DNA of 64,000 nucleotides. Source: Fimenecus sp052298855 (GTDB taxonomy: Bacteria; Bacillota; Clostridia; Oscillospirales; Acutalibacteraceae). The translations under genes and the position numbers were made by a program. The notes under the pieces were generated by a model, which made no database searches, was not told the DNA's origin, and saw only the letters and a list, made by a program, of their open reading frames with translations. Positions 6,701 to 15,496 of the stretch are shown here, in pieces (the stretch's first letter is position 1; each line of letters starts with the position of its first letter). Location of the stretch: positions 1 through 64,000 of the forward strand of contig DAVZXP010000001.1 of the NCBI GenBank assembly GCA_052298855.1, given 5' to 3'.

Positions 6701-7894
6701 TTATCTTATTATTTCATTTTTACGGGAAATGCAGTTGCGCCCGTGTTCTTTTGCGTTGTAAAGCTGAGCGTCAACCCCCAAAACTGCGTCCCTGAACATA
6801 GTCGTTGCGTCAATGTCAACCGAATGTACGCCCATACTTACAGTGATGTTTTCATTGAACTCGGGGCAGCCCGATTTGATTTTCAAATTCTCGATTTCAC
6901 GCTTTAGGGATTTGAGATGTTCAAGTGCTTTTTCTCCACTCTCGCCTGCGACGATTATGATAAATTCCTCTCCGCCGAAGCGACAGGTAATATCCGTCCT
7001 GCGTGAAAAGGTCTGCTTGATGCACTCGGCAATCATTTTGATACACTCGTCACCCTGCGAATGACCGTACTTATCGTTGTATTTTTTGAAATAGTCAATA
7101 TCGAGCATCGCAAAGGTAATCGGAATAGAGTGCTTTTTGCAGTAGCTCCAAATTCCGTCAACCGAACGCTGCATACCACGGCGGTTAAGCAAGCCCGTAA
7201 GCGGATCAATCTCCGAAATACGCTCAAAGCGTTTTGTTTCAATCGACCTGTTCATATATGTACAATATTTGAAAATTGACAAAAACAGACCGACCGCAAC
7301 CGTGAACAGGCTGAACACAAGCACCTCAAAAGAACTTTTTGTGATAATCGTTACCGCTGTCTGCTCTGCCGCTATTACGAAATAATATATAAATATGATC
7401 TTCGGCTCAAGCATTGCGAAGCTTGTCAGCGAGAATACCGTCAGAAAAAAGCTGCTTATACTGCCTGAGCTTATCGTCTCAAAGCTATTTATAAGGCTCG
7501 CCGTAACCACATATACGCCCCAATAAAGATATGTAAAATATTCCTTGCTCTTGTCGGTTGCGTCTCCGCTTGCAAGCGTTCTTTCCAAGAATACATATGC
7601 CAATATGTTAAAAAGTAAAAACGAAAGGCAGGCGACGCCCGTTCCGACTCTGCAATACCAAATATCGCCTGCGGCAATGTTAAAAACGGCGCTTGACAGC
7701 TCAAAAATTATTACAAAAACAGAAAACGGTATAATGTTCACAAAATTCGATTTAATTCTTTGACTTTCGACCTCTCTGTACACGGAGTCAAGCTTTACGT
7801 CCATACCGACAAAAGCGATTTTGAAAATGTCAAAAAATCGCTTCCATATAACCTTAAATTCTCTGTAAACATATTTCATTAAAAATACCGCCAT
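6701..7894 (-). CDS. Membrane-bound diguanylate cyclase (GGDEF domain)
   Basis: A 397-residue protein that makes the second messenger cyclic di-GMP from GTP. Residues ~50-210 hold about six membrane segments with short loops and no recognisable sensor family. A GGDEF domain follows (IDPLTGLLNRRG near residue 230; active-site GGEEF at 307-311). The product-inhibition I-site RxxD is present as RRTD at 298-301, five residues before the active site, so feedback inhibition is expected. Start: the ATG at 7894 is reported; an in-frame ATG at 7879 with a weak GGCGG upstream is also possible. It is a single gene with its own terminator. No EAL or PilZ partner is in the window. Confidence 0.9.
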   Translation of the reverse strand: MAVFLMKYVYREFKVIWKRFFDIFKIAFVGMDVKLDSVYREVESQRIKSNFVNIIPFSVFVIIFELSSAVFNIAAGDIWYCRVGTGVACLSFLLFNILAYVFLERTLASGDATDKSKEYFTYLYWGVYVVTASLINSFETISSGSISSFFLTVFSLTSFAMLEPKIIFIYYFVIAAEQTAVTIITKSSFEVLVFSLFTVAVGLFLSIFKYCTYMNRSIETKRFERISEIDPLTGLLNRRGMQRSVDGIWSYCKKHSIPITFAMLDIDYFKKYNDKYGHSQGDECIKMIAECIKQTFSRRTDITCRFGGEEFIIIVAGESGEKALEHLKSLKREIENLKIKSGCPEFNENITVSMGVHSVDIDATTMFRDAVLGVDAQLYNAKEHGRNCISRKNEIIR

Positions 7895-8024
7895 ATATTA
7901 ATATGATAATTATACTTGCAAAAGAGTCTGTTTTCAACAAAAAATTTTGTAACACATTATCAAACGCCTCATAAACTGTTAATGAAGTTTTCAAACTTAA
8001 AACTTATCACAGGAGGAATTACTT

Positions 8025-8870
8025 ATGTCAGAGAATAAGGCTTGTTGCGGTAACAATATTCCCGGCAAAATCAGAGAAGCAATTTGCATTGACACAAACC
8101 GTGTTTACGACTCTTGCGCAGACAAGGATTGCCTTGCCGACCTCAGAGTTTACTTCCCCGATGAGGCGCAAAATGTAATAAACAACTGCGTAAATGTAAA
8201 ATTGAGAAGCGCACACATAATCAACTGTCTTATCGACGTTGAAAAGGTGCCGTTTAACAAGGGCTGCTACACGGTTGACATTACATTTTTCTTCAAGGTT
8301 GCCATTGAAGCTTACACGGCAGGCTGCCTTGCGCCGATTACAGTACACGGTCTTACGACGTTCTCGAAGAAATGCGTACTCTACGGCAGCGACGGTGCCG
8401 TTAAAGTCTATTCTTCGGAATACACCGCAGATGCGAACGACGACCAGCTTATTTCCACAAACACAAATCCACGTGCAAAGGTACAGGTTGCCGAGCCTAT
8501 CGCCCTTGACGCAAAGCTCTGCCGCCCGTGCGACTGCTGCTGCACCTTCAGCAATTCCAACGTAACGTTGCCAAAATGCATTAAAAGAGCGTTCACCGAG
8601 GAATTCCCCGAGGACCTTTTCAGCCGCCAACACGACAAGGCAGTTGCCGTCACGCTTGGTATTTTCACAATCGTTCAGCTTGAAAGAGACGTTCAGATGC
8701 TCATTCCGGCATACGATTTCTGCATACCTCGCAAAGAGTGCAACTGCAATACGGATGACCCTTGCGAAACATTCAGAAAAATCAGATTCCCCGTTGACGA
8801 ATTTTTCCCGCCGAAAAACGAATGTAACAATGACTGTTCCTGCGAGAAAAAGCCCGACTGCGGCTGTTAA
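8025..8870 (+). CDS. Conserved cysteine-rich protein, possibly spore-associated
   Basis: A 281-residue soluble protein with about 25 cysteines, many in pairs and clusters (ACCGNN at the start, CRPCDCCC in the middle, CNNDCSC and CGC at the end). It opens with GNNIPGKIREAICIDTNRVYDSC, a pattern I recognise from uncharacterised proteins of spore-forming Clostridia. There is no signal peptide. The ATG at 8025 follows AGGAGG at eight bases. It is a single-gene unit with its own terminator. A role in a spore or other disulfide-linked coat is suggested by cysteine content and taxonomic pattern, not shown by the sequence; metal binding is an alternative. A long antisense frame across it is a shadow. 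Confidence 0.75.
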   Translation: MSENKACCGNNIPGKIREAICIDTNRVYDSCADKDCLADLRVYFPDEAQNVINNCVNVKLRSAHIINCLIDVEKVPFNKGCYTVDITFFFKVAIEAYTAGCLAPITVHGLTTFSKKCVLYGSDGAVKVYSSEYTADANDDQLISTNTNPRAKVQVAEPIALDAKLCRPCDCCCTFSNSNVTLPKCIKRAFTEEFPEDLFSRQHDKAVAVTLGIFTIVQLERDVQMLIPAYDFCIPRKECNCNTDDPCETFRKIRFPVDEFFPPKNECNNDCSCEKKPDCGC

Positions 8871-8902
8871 CGCAACACATCGGAAATCTAATCGCCGAGA
8901 GA

Positions 8903-8934
8903 GGTGCACTTCCTTACGGAGTGCGCCTTTTTTA
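8903..8934 (+). terminator. Terminator after the cysteine-rich gene
   Basis: GGTGCACT (8903-8910) pairs with AGTGCGCC (8920-8927), with one G-U pair, followed by a run of six T. Confidence 0.75.
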
Positions 8935-8983
8935 TTCGCCTTATCGACTTTTTTGAGGCCTTACAAAAATAATCGGTTTTTTA

Positions 8984-9013
8984 TTGACAGAGCGCCTAAA
9001 AAAAGGGTATTAT
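8984..9013 (+). promoter_or_regulatory. Promoter of the HAD hydrolase gene
   Basis: TTGACA (8984-8989) and TATTAT (9008-9013) are 18 bases apart, 22 bases before the start codon at 9036. Confidence 0.65.
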
Positions 9014-9035
9014 AATATAATACGGAGGCGATACA

Positions 9036-9635
9036 ATGACAGTCTTTGACTTCGACAATACAATATACGACGGCGAAAGCGGGTTTGACTTCTTTTTATA
9101 CTATCTTAAAAAATATCCGAAAGAGGTTGCAAAGTACACGCCTAAATTTGCCGAAGCATTTTTCAAATACAAAACGGGCAAGCTCGCAATATCTGAGGTT
9201 ATAAACGATTACGGCTATATTCTCAAGGAATGTTGCGCCAAGTTTGACAATATCGAGGAAGAAATTTCTATTTTTTGGGATGAGCACGAAAATAAAATCA
9301 AGAGCTTTTACGACAAAATCCGCAAGGACGATGACGTTATTCTCTCCGCCTGTCCTACTGTAATTCTAAAAGAAATATGCAGACGTGTAGGCATTAAAAA
9401 TTATATCGGCACCGAGATTGACATTGAAACAGGCGACATTCACAGCATTTGCTACCGTGAGGGCAAGATTAAGATGTTCAAAGAGATTTACGGCGATATT
9501 GAAATTGACGAATTCTACACAGACTCAATCAATGACAAGCCGTTTATGGATATTGCACGGGACGTGTATTTCGTCACGGGCGACAGAATCGAAAGGCTCA
9601 AATACAACGGCGTTTATTTGAGAGAATTAAAATAA
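9036..9635 (+). CDS. HAD-family phosphatase (class IB-like)
   Basis: A 199-residue haloacid-dehalogenase-type phosphohydrolase. The nucleophile and acid/base aspartates are at the N-terminus (FDFDNT, D5 and D7), the motif II serine is in VILSACPT, and the motif IV acidic region is YTDSINDKPFMDIA near residue 165. The layout, with a helical cap after motif I, resembles PSPase/SerB-like subclass IB enzymes, but substrate residues cannot be assigned. The start has GGAGG seven bases upstream. It converges on the radical SAM gene and shares a terminator with it. The substrate is unknown. Confidence 0.85.
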   Translation: MTVFDFDNTIYDGESGFDFFLYYLKKYPKEVAKYTPKFAEAFFKYKTGKLAISEVINDYGYILKECCAKFDNIEEEISIFWDEHENKIKSFYDKIRKDDDVILSACPTVILKEICRRVGIKNYIGTEIDIETGDIHSICYREGKIKMFKEIYGDIEIDEFYTDSINDKPFMDIARDVYFVTGDRIERLKYNGVYLRELK

Positions 9636-9655
9636 TCCGAAGCGACAAAAACGAA

Positions 9656-9694
9656 AACCGCAAGCAAAAGGCTCAGCCAAGCTTGCGGTTATTT
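9656..9694. terminator. Bidirectional terminator
   Basis: AACCGCAAGC (9656-9665) and GCTTGCGGTT (9681-9690) form a perfect 10-bp stem with a nested inner pair (GGCT/AGCC) and T-rich flanks on both sides, between two convergent genes. Confidence 0.85.
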
Positions 9695-10798
9695 TTAATA
9701 TTGCGAAAGTCTGAAAAGCGTTCCGAGAGAGTGCTTGAAAAATGCCTTATAGCTCTCACAGAAATTGTTTTTTTGCGGTATTCCGTCAACAAGCGGCTCG
9801 CAATATCTCTTGCAGCCGTTGCGGCAAATGGGAAAAAATTCGCATTTTTTACATTCCTCCGGCTTTTCCTTTGAAAGCTCGACGAAGCCCGTCTCCTCAC
9901 GCCGTCTGTCGAAATCCTCAAAGGTGTTTTCGTTGACATTTCCGAGCTTTAATTCATCAAGCACATAGAAATCGCACGGGTACACTCCGCCGTCCGCCTC
10001 GACAACATACTGAAACGAGCATATGCCCGAAAATCCGCAGCTCTCGGGCGGCTGACCTCTCAGCAGCATAACATAGTTTTCAAACTGCCTTATGCTGACA
10101 GGGTCATTTGCCCTGATATCCCTTACCCACAAATCAAAAATCGTGTTCAAGAAATTTCCGTATCTTTCGGGCGTAAGGGTGAAATCAAGCTTTTCGTTCG
10201 GCGAATCGATAGGATTAAGGCAAGGAATGAACTGCAAATATTTATATCCACGCTTTTTATACTCATTGTAAACAGCCTGCGGATAACGGGCAAGCGCATT
10301 GGTAACGACGGTCAAGATATTAAAATCCACCTTGTGCTTTTCGAGTATTTTCGCCGCATCGGTAACACGGTTAAACGTACCCTTTCCCGAAGCGTCAACC
10401 CTGTTCAAATCGTGAAGCTCTTTATTTCCGTCAATCGACAAGCCGACCAAAAATTCATTTTTCTTGAAAAATTCCGCCCACTTTTCATCAATCGCATAGC
10501 CGTTCGTCTGTATGGCGTAATGAATTTTCAGGGAATTTTTATTATTTTCATTCACACAACCGACAAAGAAATTGTAGAAATCAAGACCGATAAGCGTAGG
10601 CTCGCCACCTTGAAACATAAAGGTAATTTCTCTTTCGGCAAACGACAAAGCCTTTTTAATTAAATTCTCCGCCGTATTTTCACTCATAAAGCCGAGCTTT
10701 TCGCAATGCTTCTGCGCAATATCCTCATAGAAGCAATATTTACATCGCATATTGCAGCTGTCCGACGACGGTTTTATCAATAAACATATATGTTTCAT
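9695..10798 (-). CDS. Radical SAM/SPASM protein, anaerobic sulfatase-maturase-like
   Basis: A 367-residue radical S-adenosylmethionine enzyme. The cluster-binding CxxxCxxC is at residues 15-22 (CNMRCKYC), followed by GGEPTL near residue 65. A C-terminal SPASM region carries further cysteines (CGFSGIC, YPCDFY, CKKCEFFPICRNGCKRYC) for two auxiliary Fe-S clusters. The layout and length match anaerobic sulfatase-maturating enzymes, which oxidise a Cys or Ser of a sulfatase to formylglycine. No sulfatase is present in this window, so the partner would be encoded elsewhere; maturation of another peptide cannot be excluded. It is a single-gene transcript sharing a terminator with the convergent HAD gene. 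Confidence 0.85.
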   Translation of the reverse strand: MKHICLLIKPSSDSCNMRCKYCFYEDIAQKHCEKLGFMSENTAENLIKKALSFAEREITFMFQGGEPTLIGLDFYNFFVGCVNENNKNSLKIHYAIQTNGYAIDEKWAEFFKKNEFLVGLSIDGNKELHDLNRVDASGKGTFNRVTDAAKILEKHKVDFNILTVVTNALARYPQAVYNEYKKRGYKYLQFIPCLNPIDSPNEKLDFTLTPERYGNFLNTIFDLWVRDIRANDPVSIRQFENYVMLLRGQPPESCGFSGICSFQYVVEADGGVYPCDFYVLDELKLGNVNENTFEDFDRRREETGFVELSKEKPEECKKCEFFPICRNGCKRYCEPLVDGIPQKNNFCESYKAFFKHSLGTLFRLSQY

Positions 10799-10862
10799 AT
10801 AATCACCGAGTAAATTCTATCATATATTCGCAATTATTTCCACCGCAAAAAACCGATTGTTG

Positions 10863-10891
10863 TTGAAACTTCCCCCAACTTATGTTATCAT
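10863..10891 (+). promoter_or_regulatory. Promoter of the DtxR-type regulator gene
   Basis: TTGAAA (10863-10868) and TATCAT (10886-10891) are 17 bases apart, 24 bases before the ATG at 10916. Confidence 0.55.
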
Positions 10892-10915
10892 TGTTATATA
10901 AGCGAGGTGTCTCAA

Positions 10916-11281
10916 ATGCAGCTTCAAGAATCAGGACAGATGTATCTTGAAACGATACTTATTCTTTCAAAAAAAAGCGACAGCGTGCGCTCAATAGATA
11001 TAAGCGAGTATATGTCTTTTTCAAAGCCGAGCGTCAGCAGAGCCGTTAATTTGCTCAAAGACGGCGGATATATTCTCATTTCAAAAGAAGGATATATAAC
11101 GCTTACGGCTTTGGGGCGTGAAATTGCGGAAAAGATATACGAGCGACACACAATCCTCACAAAATGCCTTATTGCCCTCGGCGTCAGCGAGGAAACGGCT
11201 GCCGAGGACGCTTGTAAAATCGAGCACGATATATCCGATGAAACCTTTTCGGCAATAAAAAGCCATGTCATTAAAAATTAA
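10916..11281 (+). CDS. DtxR/MntR-type metal-dependent transcriptional regulator
   Basis: A 121-residue regulator. Residues ~5-60 form a winged helix-turn-helix with the family pattern (SGQMYLETILILSKK, then VRSIDISEYMSFSKPSVSRA, then GYITLTALGREIAEKIYERH). The C-terminal ~55 residues match the metal-binding and dimerisation domain (ERHTILTKCLIALG, EDACKIEHDISDE), with H, C, E and H residues that can bind Mn2+ or Fe2+. There is no SH3-like third domain, which makes it more like MntR than DtxR. The ATG at 10916 follows GAGGTG; an upstream GTG lies in that site. Its target operon is not in the window. Confidence 0.85.
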   Translation: MQLQESGQMYLETILILSKKSDSVRSIDISEYMSFSKPSVSRAVNLLKDGGYILISKEGYITLTALGREIAEKIYERHTILTKCLIALGVSEETAAEDACKIEHDISDETFSAIKSHVIKN

Positions 11282-11286
11282 ATTCG

Positions 11287-11326
11287 CAACTAAAAACGCC
11301 TCTCTGATGAGAGGCGTTTTTAGTTG
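11287..11326. terminator. Bidirectional terminator
   Basis: An exact 18-bp inverted repeat (left arm 11287-11304, right arm 11309-11326) with loop TGAT and A/T runs on both flanks separates the DtxR-type gene from the convergent uxa operon. Confidence 0.9.
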
Positions 11327-11334
11327 TATATGCT

Positions 11335-12696
11335 TTATAAAGTTACTCCGTCCTTGAAAATCGCAATTTCACGGTAGCCGTTTTCCTCATTTTTCGTGTG
11401 CTTACCGTTTACCGTGTCGATTAAAAGCGAGAACAAAGCATCATCCGTTCCCGACTGTGCGTCAAAATCTATCCAATGCGGCTTTTTATTATAAAGTGCG
11501 GTATTGGTAGAAATTTTAACCGTCGGCACGATAGAGCCAAGCGGTGTTCCCCTGCCCGTTGAAAACAAAATCATATGACAGCCCGAAGCCGCCAAATCGG
11601 TAACGGCAACCATATCATTACCCGGTCCCCAAAGCAGCGAAAGTCCCGACCTTTCAGCTTTTTCGGCGTAGCCTAAAACGTCCGTTACAGGCGAACGTCC
11701 GCCCTTTTGAACGCAACCGAGCGATTTCTCCTCAAGCGTTGTTATTCCGCCCTCCTTGTTGCCGGGCGACGGATTTTCGCTTATCGGCTGACCGTGGGAA
11801 ATAAAATACCTCTTAAAGCCGTTAATCATATCAACAGCCCTGTCAAATGTGGCTTTATCGACACAGCGGGACAAAAGAATTTGCTCTGCGCCGAACATTT
11901 CGGGCGCCTCTGTAAGCACCGTACAAGCACCCGTTGAAACAAATCTGTCGGCAATTCTGCCTATCATGGGATTTGCGGTTATTCCCGAAAGTCCGTCGCT
12001 TCCGCCGCATTTAAGTCCGATTTTAAGCTTTGAAGCAGGCACCTCCTGCCTTATGTCCGTTTTCGCTTTCTTTTTTAATTCTTCTATGAGCCTTACGCCC
12101 TCGGAAATTTCATCCTCGCAGTCCTGAACATTTAAGAACCGCACCCGTTCCTCGTCGTACTCTCCGAGAGCACCCTTGAGGCTTTCGATATTATTATTCT
12201 CACAGCCCAAGCCCAGCACAAGCACACCGCCTGCGTTCGGATGCGTTATCAATGCCGAAATAAGCTTTTGCGTATTTTCAAAATCTCCGCCGAGCTGACT
12301 GCAGCCGTATGGATGAGAGAACGAAAAAGCTCCTGTTTTTTTCGACAGGATTTCCGCCGTCTTATTCACACAGCCAACGGTGTTTATTATAAAAATATCG
12401 TTTCTTATACCGATTTCGCCGTTTTTACGAACATAAGCGAAAACGGTAACGGGAGGTGTTTTTTCAAGCTCCGTACTGCTTTTGTCATAAGTGTATTCGC
12501 CGACGCCTGACAAAGCAGTTTTCATATTTTCGGTATGAACTCTGTCGCCCTCTTTAATAAACACGGTTGCCACACCTATCGGATAGCCGTATTTTATTAT
12601 CTGCTCTCCGCATTTAATATCCCGTCGGGCGTATTTGTGCCCGTTATCCAAGCTCACCTTGACATTATCCATTTCGTTTATAACGACAAAGCCCAT
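11335..12696 (-). CDS. uxaA: Altronate dehydratase
   Basis: A 453-residue member of the UxaA/GarD altronate/galactarate dehydratase family, which converts D-altronate to 2-keto-3-deoxygluconate in galacturonate breakdown. The N-terminal ~75 residues form the small SAF-like domain, and the large catalytic domain carries family patterns (GCSQLGG, VLVLGLGCENN, LKCGGSDGLSGITANP). It is slightly shorter than E. coli UxaA (about 495). The start at 12696 has GGGAGG seven bases upstream and overlaps the end of uxaB by 19 bases, showing translational coupling. It is the last gene of the akr-def-uxaB-uxaA operon. Confidence 0.92.
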   Translation of the reverse strand: MGFVVINEMDNVKVSLDNGHKYARRDIKCGEQIIKYGYPIGVATVFIKEGDRVHTENMKTALSGVGEYTYDKSSTELEKTPPVTVFAYVRKNGEIGIRNDIFIINTVGCVNKTAEILSKKTGAFSFSHPYGCSQLGGDFENTQKLISALITHPNAGGVLVLGLGCENNNIESLKGALGEYDEERVRFLNVQDCEDEISEGVRLIEELKKKAKTDIRQEVPASKLKIGLKCGGSDGLSGITANPMIGRIADRFVSTGACTVLTEAPEMFGAEQILLSRCVDKATFDRAVDMINGFKRYFISHGQPISENPSPGNKEGGITTLEEKSLGCVQKGGRSPVTDVLGYAEKAERSGLSLLWGPGNDMVAVTDLAASGCHMILFSTGRGTPLGSIVPTVKISTNTALYNKKPHWIDFDAQSGTDDALFSLLIDTVNGKHTKNEENGYREIAIFKDGVTL

Positions 12697-14006
12697 CCGA
12701 GCGCCTCCCTTATTCCCGACTCTTCGATTTTTTCATAGCATTGCTCGGTTGCAGGCAAAAGAAAAGCTATATCCTTGCCCCACAGCTTTGTGTTTGAAAG
12801 AATATCGGAAATGCTGTTCGATTTTATGAAGCTTACTGCCGACTCGACGTCCTTAGGCTCATAATGCTTATAGTAATAAATAAGACTTGCAAGCGAAAAG
12901 CACATCAAAAGCGGTGCTTCCTCGCCCCTTTCGATTATGTCATCAACCGTCGGCAAAACTCTCGCCGAAAACTTGCTGACGGAATTTAATGAAATCGACT
13001 CCCAACGGTGTGCAAGATACGGATTGCGAAAGCGTTCAAACACGGCATTTGCAAATTTTATATTGCTTTCGTTTTCTCCTAACGCACGCAAAATATACCT
13101 GTTGAGACAGGTGCTTAAAAACTCGGATAATTGCTTATCGTCAACCGCTTCGCTTACAGTTTCAATTCCACAGAGCAGCGCAGGAAAAACAAGCAGAGTA
13201 TGTGAGCCGTTTAGAACTCTGACCTTACGCTTTTTATACATTTCGACGCTGTCCGTCCACACAGCGTTTACGCCGACGCTTTTAAGGGGAATTTTCTTTT
13301 CAAAATCGCCCTCGATAACCCAAAGATGATACGGCTCTGCAACGTCCAAAAGCATATCCCGTGTACCTATGCGCCGAAAAATATTTTCGCTCTCCGCTTT
13401 CGGAAAGCCCGACACAATACGGTCGACAAGGGTGTTGCAAAACCGATTTTCACTTGACAGCCAATATACAAAAGCTTCCCCAAGAGCCCATTGCTCCGCA
13501 TATTTTACCACGCATTCCTTAAGCTTGTCGGCGTTGTTGTCTATCAGCTCGCACGGCAAAATTAAAAGTCCGTCAAGACCCGCCTTAAAGCGTTCGTATA
13601 AAAGCCTTGTAAGTTTACCCGGAAACGACCTTTGCGGCGTGTCCGAAAACTTGCACGCACTGTCGTACTCAATGCCTGCCTCGGTAGTGTTTGAAATTAT
13701 AATTTTCATATCGGGGTTATGAGCAAGGCTTAAAAGCTCCTCAAACTCCGTGTTTGCATTTATACAGCGGCTTATACAGTCAATTTCTCTTATGCTGTCC
13801 GTTTTCTCGCCGTTTTCAATTCCACGCACAAGCAGATGATATTTTCCGCTCTGCGAATTGATTATCTCGCCTGTTTTGGACGCAGTTGACTGCACAACGA
13901 CAACAGAGCCGTCAAAAAGTCCTTGCTTGTTCAAGCTGTCTACAAAATCGTCGACAAACCCTCTTAAAAAATTCCCGCCGCCGAATTGAATTATACGTTC
14001 TTTCAT
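12678..14006 (-). CDS. uxaB: Tagaturonate reductase (altronate oxidoreductase)
   Basis: A 442-residue NAD-dependent enzyme of the mannitol-dehydrogenase family that reduces tagaturonate to altronate, the step before UxaA. An N-terminal dinucleotide-binding pattern (IIQFGGGNFLRGFVDDF) is followed by typical family motifs (SNTTEAGI, VLNGSHTLLVFPALL with catalytic-region His, and NPYLAHRWESI). Its direct coupling to uxaA supports UxaB over fructuronate reductase. It starts 17 bp after the peptide-deformylase-like gene. The isomerase (uxaC) and the KDG kinase/aldolase are not in the window. Confidence 0.92.
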   Translation of the reverse strand: MKERIIQFGGGNFLRGFVDDFVDSLNKQGLFDGSVVVVQSTASKTGEIINSQSGKYHLLVRGIENGEKTDSIREIDCISRCINANTEFEELLSLAHNPDMKIIISNTTEAGIEYDSACKFSDTPQRSFPGKLTRLLYERFKAGLDGLLILPCELIDNNADKLKECVVKYAEQWALGEAFVYWLSSENRFCNTLVDRIVSGFPKAESENIFRRIGTRDMLLDVAEPYHLWVIEGDFEKKIPLKSVGVNAVWTDSVEMYKKRKVRVLNGSHTLLVFPALLCGIETVSEAVDDKQLSEFLSTCLNRYILRALGENESNIKFANAVFERFRNPYLAHRWESISLNSVSKFSARVLPTVDDIIERGEEAPLLMCFSLASLIYYYKHYEPKDVESAVSFIKSNSISDILSNTKLWGKDIAFLLPATEQCYEKIEESGIREALGWALSL

Positions 14007-14023
14007 TTATAACACCCAATCAA

Positions 14024-14437
14024 TTATATCAATATGCCGTCGCAATGGTCAATTTCGTGCTGAATTATCTGTGCGGTAAAGCCTGTAAAGGTCTTGATCC
14101 GTGTTTGAAAATCAGCCGTCTGCCATTTAACCTTGACGGACTTATATCTTTTGCATTTTCTCGGTCCGCCGAGCAAAGAAAGACAGCCTTCCTGTGTTTC
14201 ATACGGCTCGGACTTTTTTAATATTTCGGGATTGAGCATTGTCATATACTCTCCGCTGTTATCGAACACGATAATTCTTTTGTGCACGCCAATCATATTT
14301 GCCGCCATTCCCACGCACGAGTCCTTATGCGCCGATAATGTGTCCGCCAAATCCTGTGCCGTCTGTAAATCGTCCTTTGTTGCCGGTTCCGATTTCATAG
14401 CCAACAAAATCGGGTCATGAACCAATTCTTTTACCAT
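14024..14437 (-). CDS. Peptide-deformylase-like protein with altered motif I
   Basis: A 137-residue protein of the peptide deformylase family, which removes the formyl group from nascent proteins. The metal ligands are intact: C85 in motif II (EGCLS) and H127/H131 in motif III (QHEIDH, with catalytic E128). Motif I reads CVGMAANM (41-48), where canonical enzymes have GxGxAAxQ; the glutamine that stabilises the transition state is replaced by Met48 and the first glycine by Cys. I have seen this variant in other Firmicutes homologues, so it is a subfamily rather than a local mutation. It sits 9 bp after an aldo/keto reductase and 17 bp before uxaB, an unusual place. Activity on formyl-Met peptides is uncertain. 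Confidence 0.85.
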   Translation of the reverse strand: MVKELVHDPILLAMKSEPATKDDLQTAQDLADTLSAHKDSCVGMAANMIGVHKRIIVFDNSGEYMTMLNPEILKKSEPYETQEGCLSLLGGPRKCKRYKSVKVKWQTADFQTRIKTFTGFTAQIIQHEIDHCDGILI

Positions 14438-14446
14438 AATTACCTC

Positions 14447-15361
14447 TTACGGCAAGCAATGACCTGCCGCCCTGTAAATTTCGTACCATTCCGAGCGTGT
14501 CAAGGAGACGTCCGCCGCCTTGCAAATCTGCGAAAGCCTGTCGGGAGTCATTGTGCCTGCAATCAACTGCATATTCGCAGGGTGTCTTAATATCCACGCC
14601 GCCGCAACGCCCGTTTTCGTCAAGCCGTATTTTTCGCCTATCTCGGCAAGCTTTTCGTTCAATTCGGGATAATCGTCATTGTCGATAAACGAGCCCTTGA
14701 AAAATCCCTGTTGGAACGGCGACCAGGTCTGAATTGTCATCTTTTTAATACGGCTGTATTCCAAAATTCCGCCGTCGTGCATTTGAGATTCTTCGTTTTT
14801 CATATTAACATTCAAACCCGAAGTAATCATTCCCGCCTCTGTTATCGAAAACTGAAGCTGATTTATGCAAAGCGGTCTTTTAACTGCGGTTTTAAGCAGT
14901 TCAATCTGCATAAGATTATGATTTGAAACGCCAAAATCACGCACTTTTCCCGAGCTTCTCAAAATGTAAAAAGCCTCTGCAACCTCTTCGGGCTCCATAA
15001 GTGTATCGGGGCGGTGAAGCAGCAAGAAGTCAACATAATCGACGCCGAGACGCTCAAGACTGCCCTCGACCGAGGATACAATATGCTCTTTTGAGAAATC
15101 GTACTGACCGTCGTGAATTGCACATTTTGTCTGAATAAAAATCTTTTCACGAACGCCCGAATGTCTTTTGAGATACTCTCCAAACTTTCTTTCCGACTCG
15201 CCTTTTCCGTAAATGTCTGCGTGGTCAAAAAAGTTAATTCCGTTCTCCAACGCACAATCAATTATGCCGTCAACCTGCTTCTCGTCAAGACTTGCCATTC
15301 TCATACAACCGAGAGCCACCGCCGAAGCATTTGCCCTGCTTCCGATTTCTAACATTTTCAT
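14447..15361 (-). CDS. Aldo/keto reductase
   Basis: A 304-residue NADPH-dependent oxidoreductase with the complete AKR catalytic tetrad: D46, Y51 (FFDHADIYG), K79 (IFIQTKC) and H116 (FLLLHRPD). C-terminal motifs for NADP binding (TKTGVAAAWILRHPANMQLIAGT) are also present. The layout is of the YdhF type. It is the first gene of the uxa operon, with AGGAGG seven bases before the ATG and a strong extended -10 promoter, so a role in uronate or aldose reduction is plausible; the substrate is not shown by the sequence. Confidence 0.9.
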   Translation of the reverse strand: MKMLEIGSRANASAVALGCMRMASLDEKQVDGIIDCALENGINFFDHADIYGKGESERKFGEYLKRHSGVREKIFIQTKCAIHDGQYDFSKEHIVSSVEGSLERLGVDYVDFLLLHRPDTLMEPEEVAEAFYILRSSGKVRDFGVSNHNLMQIELLKTAVKRPLCINQLQFSITEAGMITSGLNVNMKNEESQMHDGGILEYSRIKKMTIQTWSPFQQGFFKGSFIDNDDYPELNEKLAEIGEKYGLTKTGVAAAWILRHPANMQLIAGTMTPDRLSQICKAADVSLTRSEWYEIYRAAGHCLP

Positions 15362-15395
15362 ATCGTATAACCTCCTAAAGAGTTATTTCTTTTTG

Positions 15396-15424
15396 ATTAT
15401 AGCACACTATTATTTACACTTCAA
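15396..15424 (-). promoter_or_regulatory. Promoter of the akr-def-uxaB-uxaA operon
   Basis: On the minus strand TTGAAG (15419-15424) and TATAAT (15396-15401) are 17 bases apart, with TGC directly before the -10 box (extended -10). Confidence 0.75.
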
Positions 15425-15436
15425 TACAAAGAAAAA

Positions 15437-15462
15437 CCCTTATAGCACATAAGCCATAAGGG
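15437..15462 (-). terminator. Terminator of the RNase III-like gene
   Basis: CCCTTAT and ATAAGGG form the stem; on the minus strand it is followed by TTTTTCTTT. It lies 35 bases beyond the stop codon of the RNase III-like gene. Confidence 0.75.
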
Positions 15463-15496
15463 ATAGCAAAGCTTTTATTTATTAGCTTTCGCCGTT

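Noticed and set aside
8028..8909. Long antisense open frame (293 codons) across the cysteine-rich gene.
   Set aside because: No ribosome binding site, cysteine/valine-rich sequence arising from the opposite strand of a real gene, and the plus-strand gene has clear start, codon pattern and terminator.
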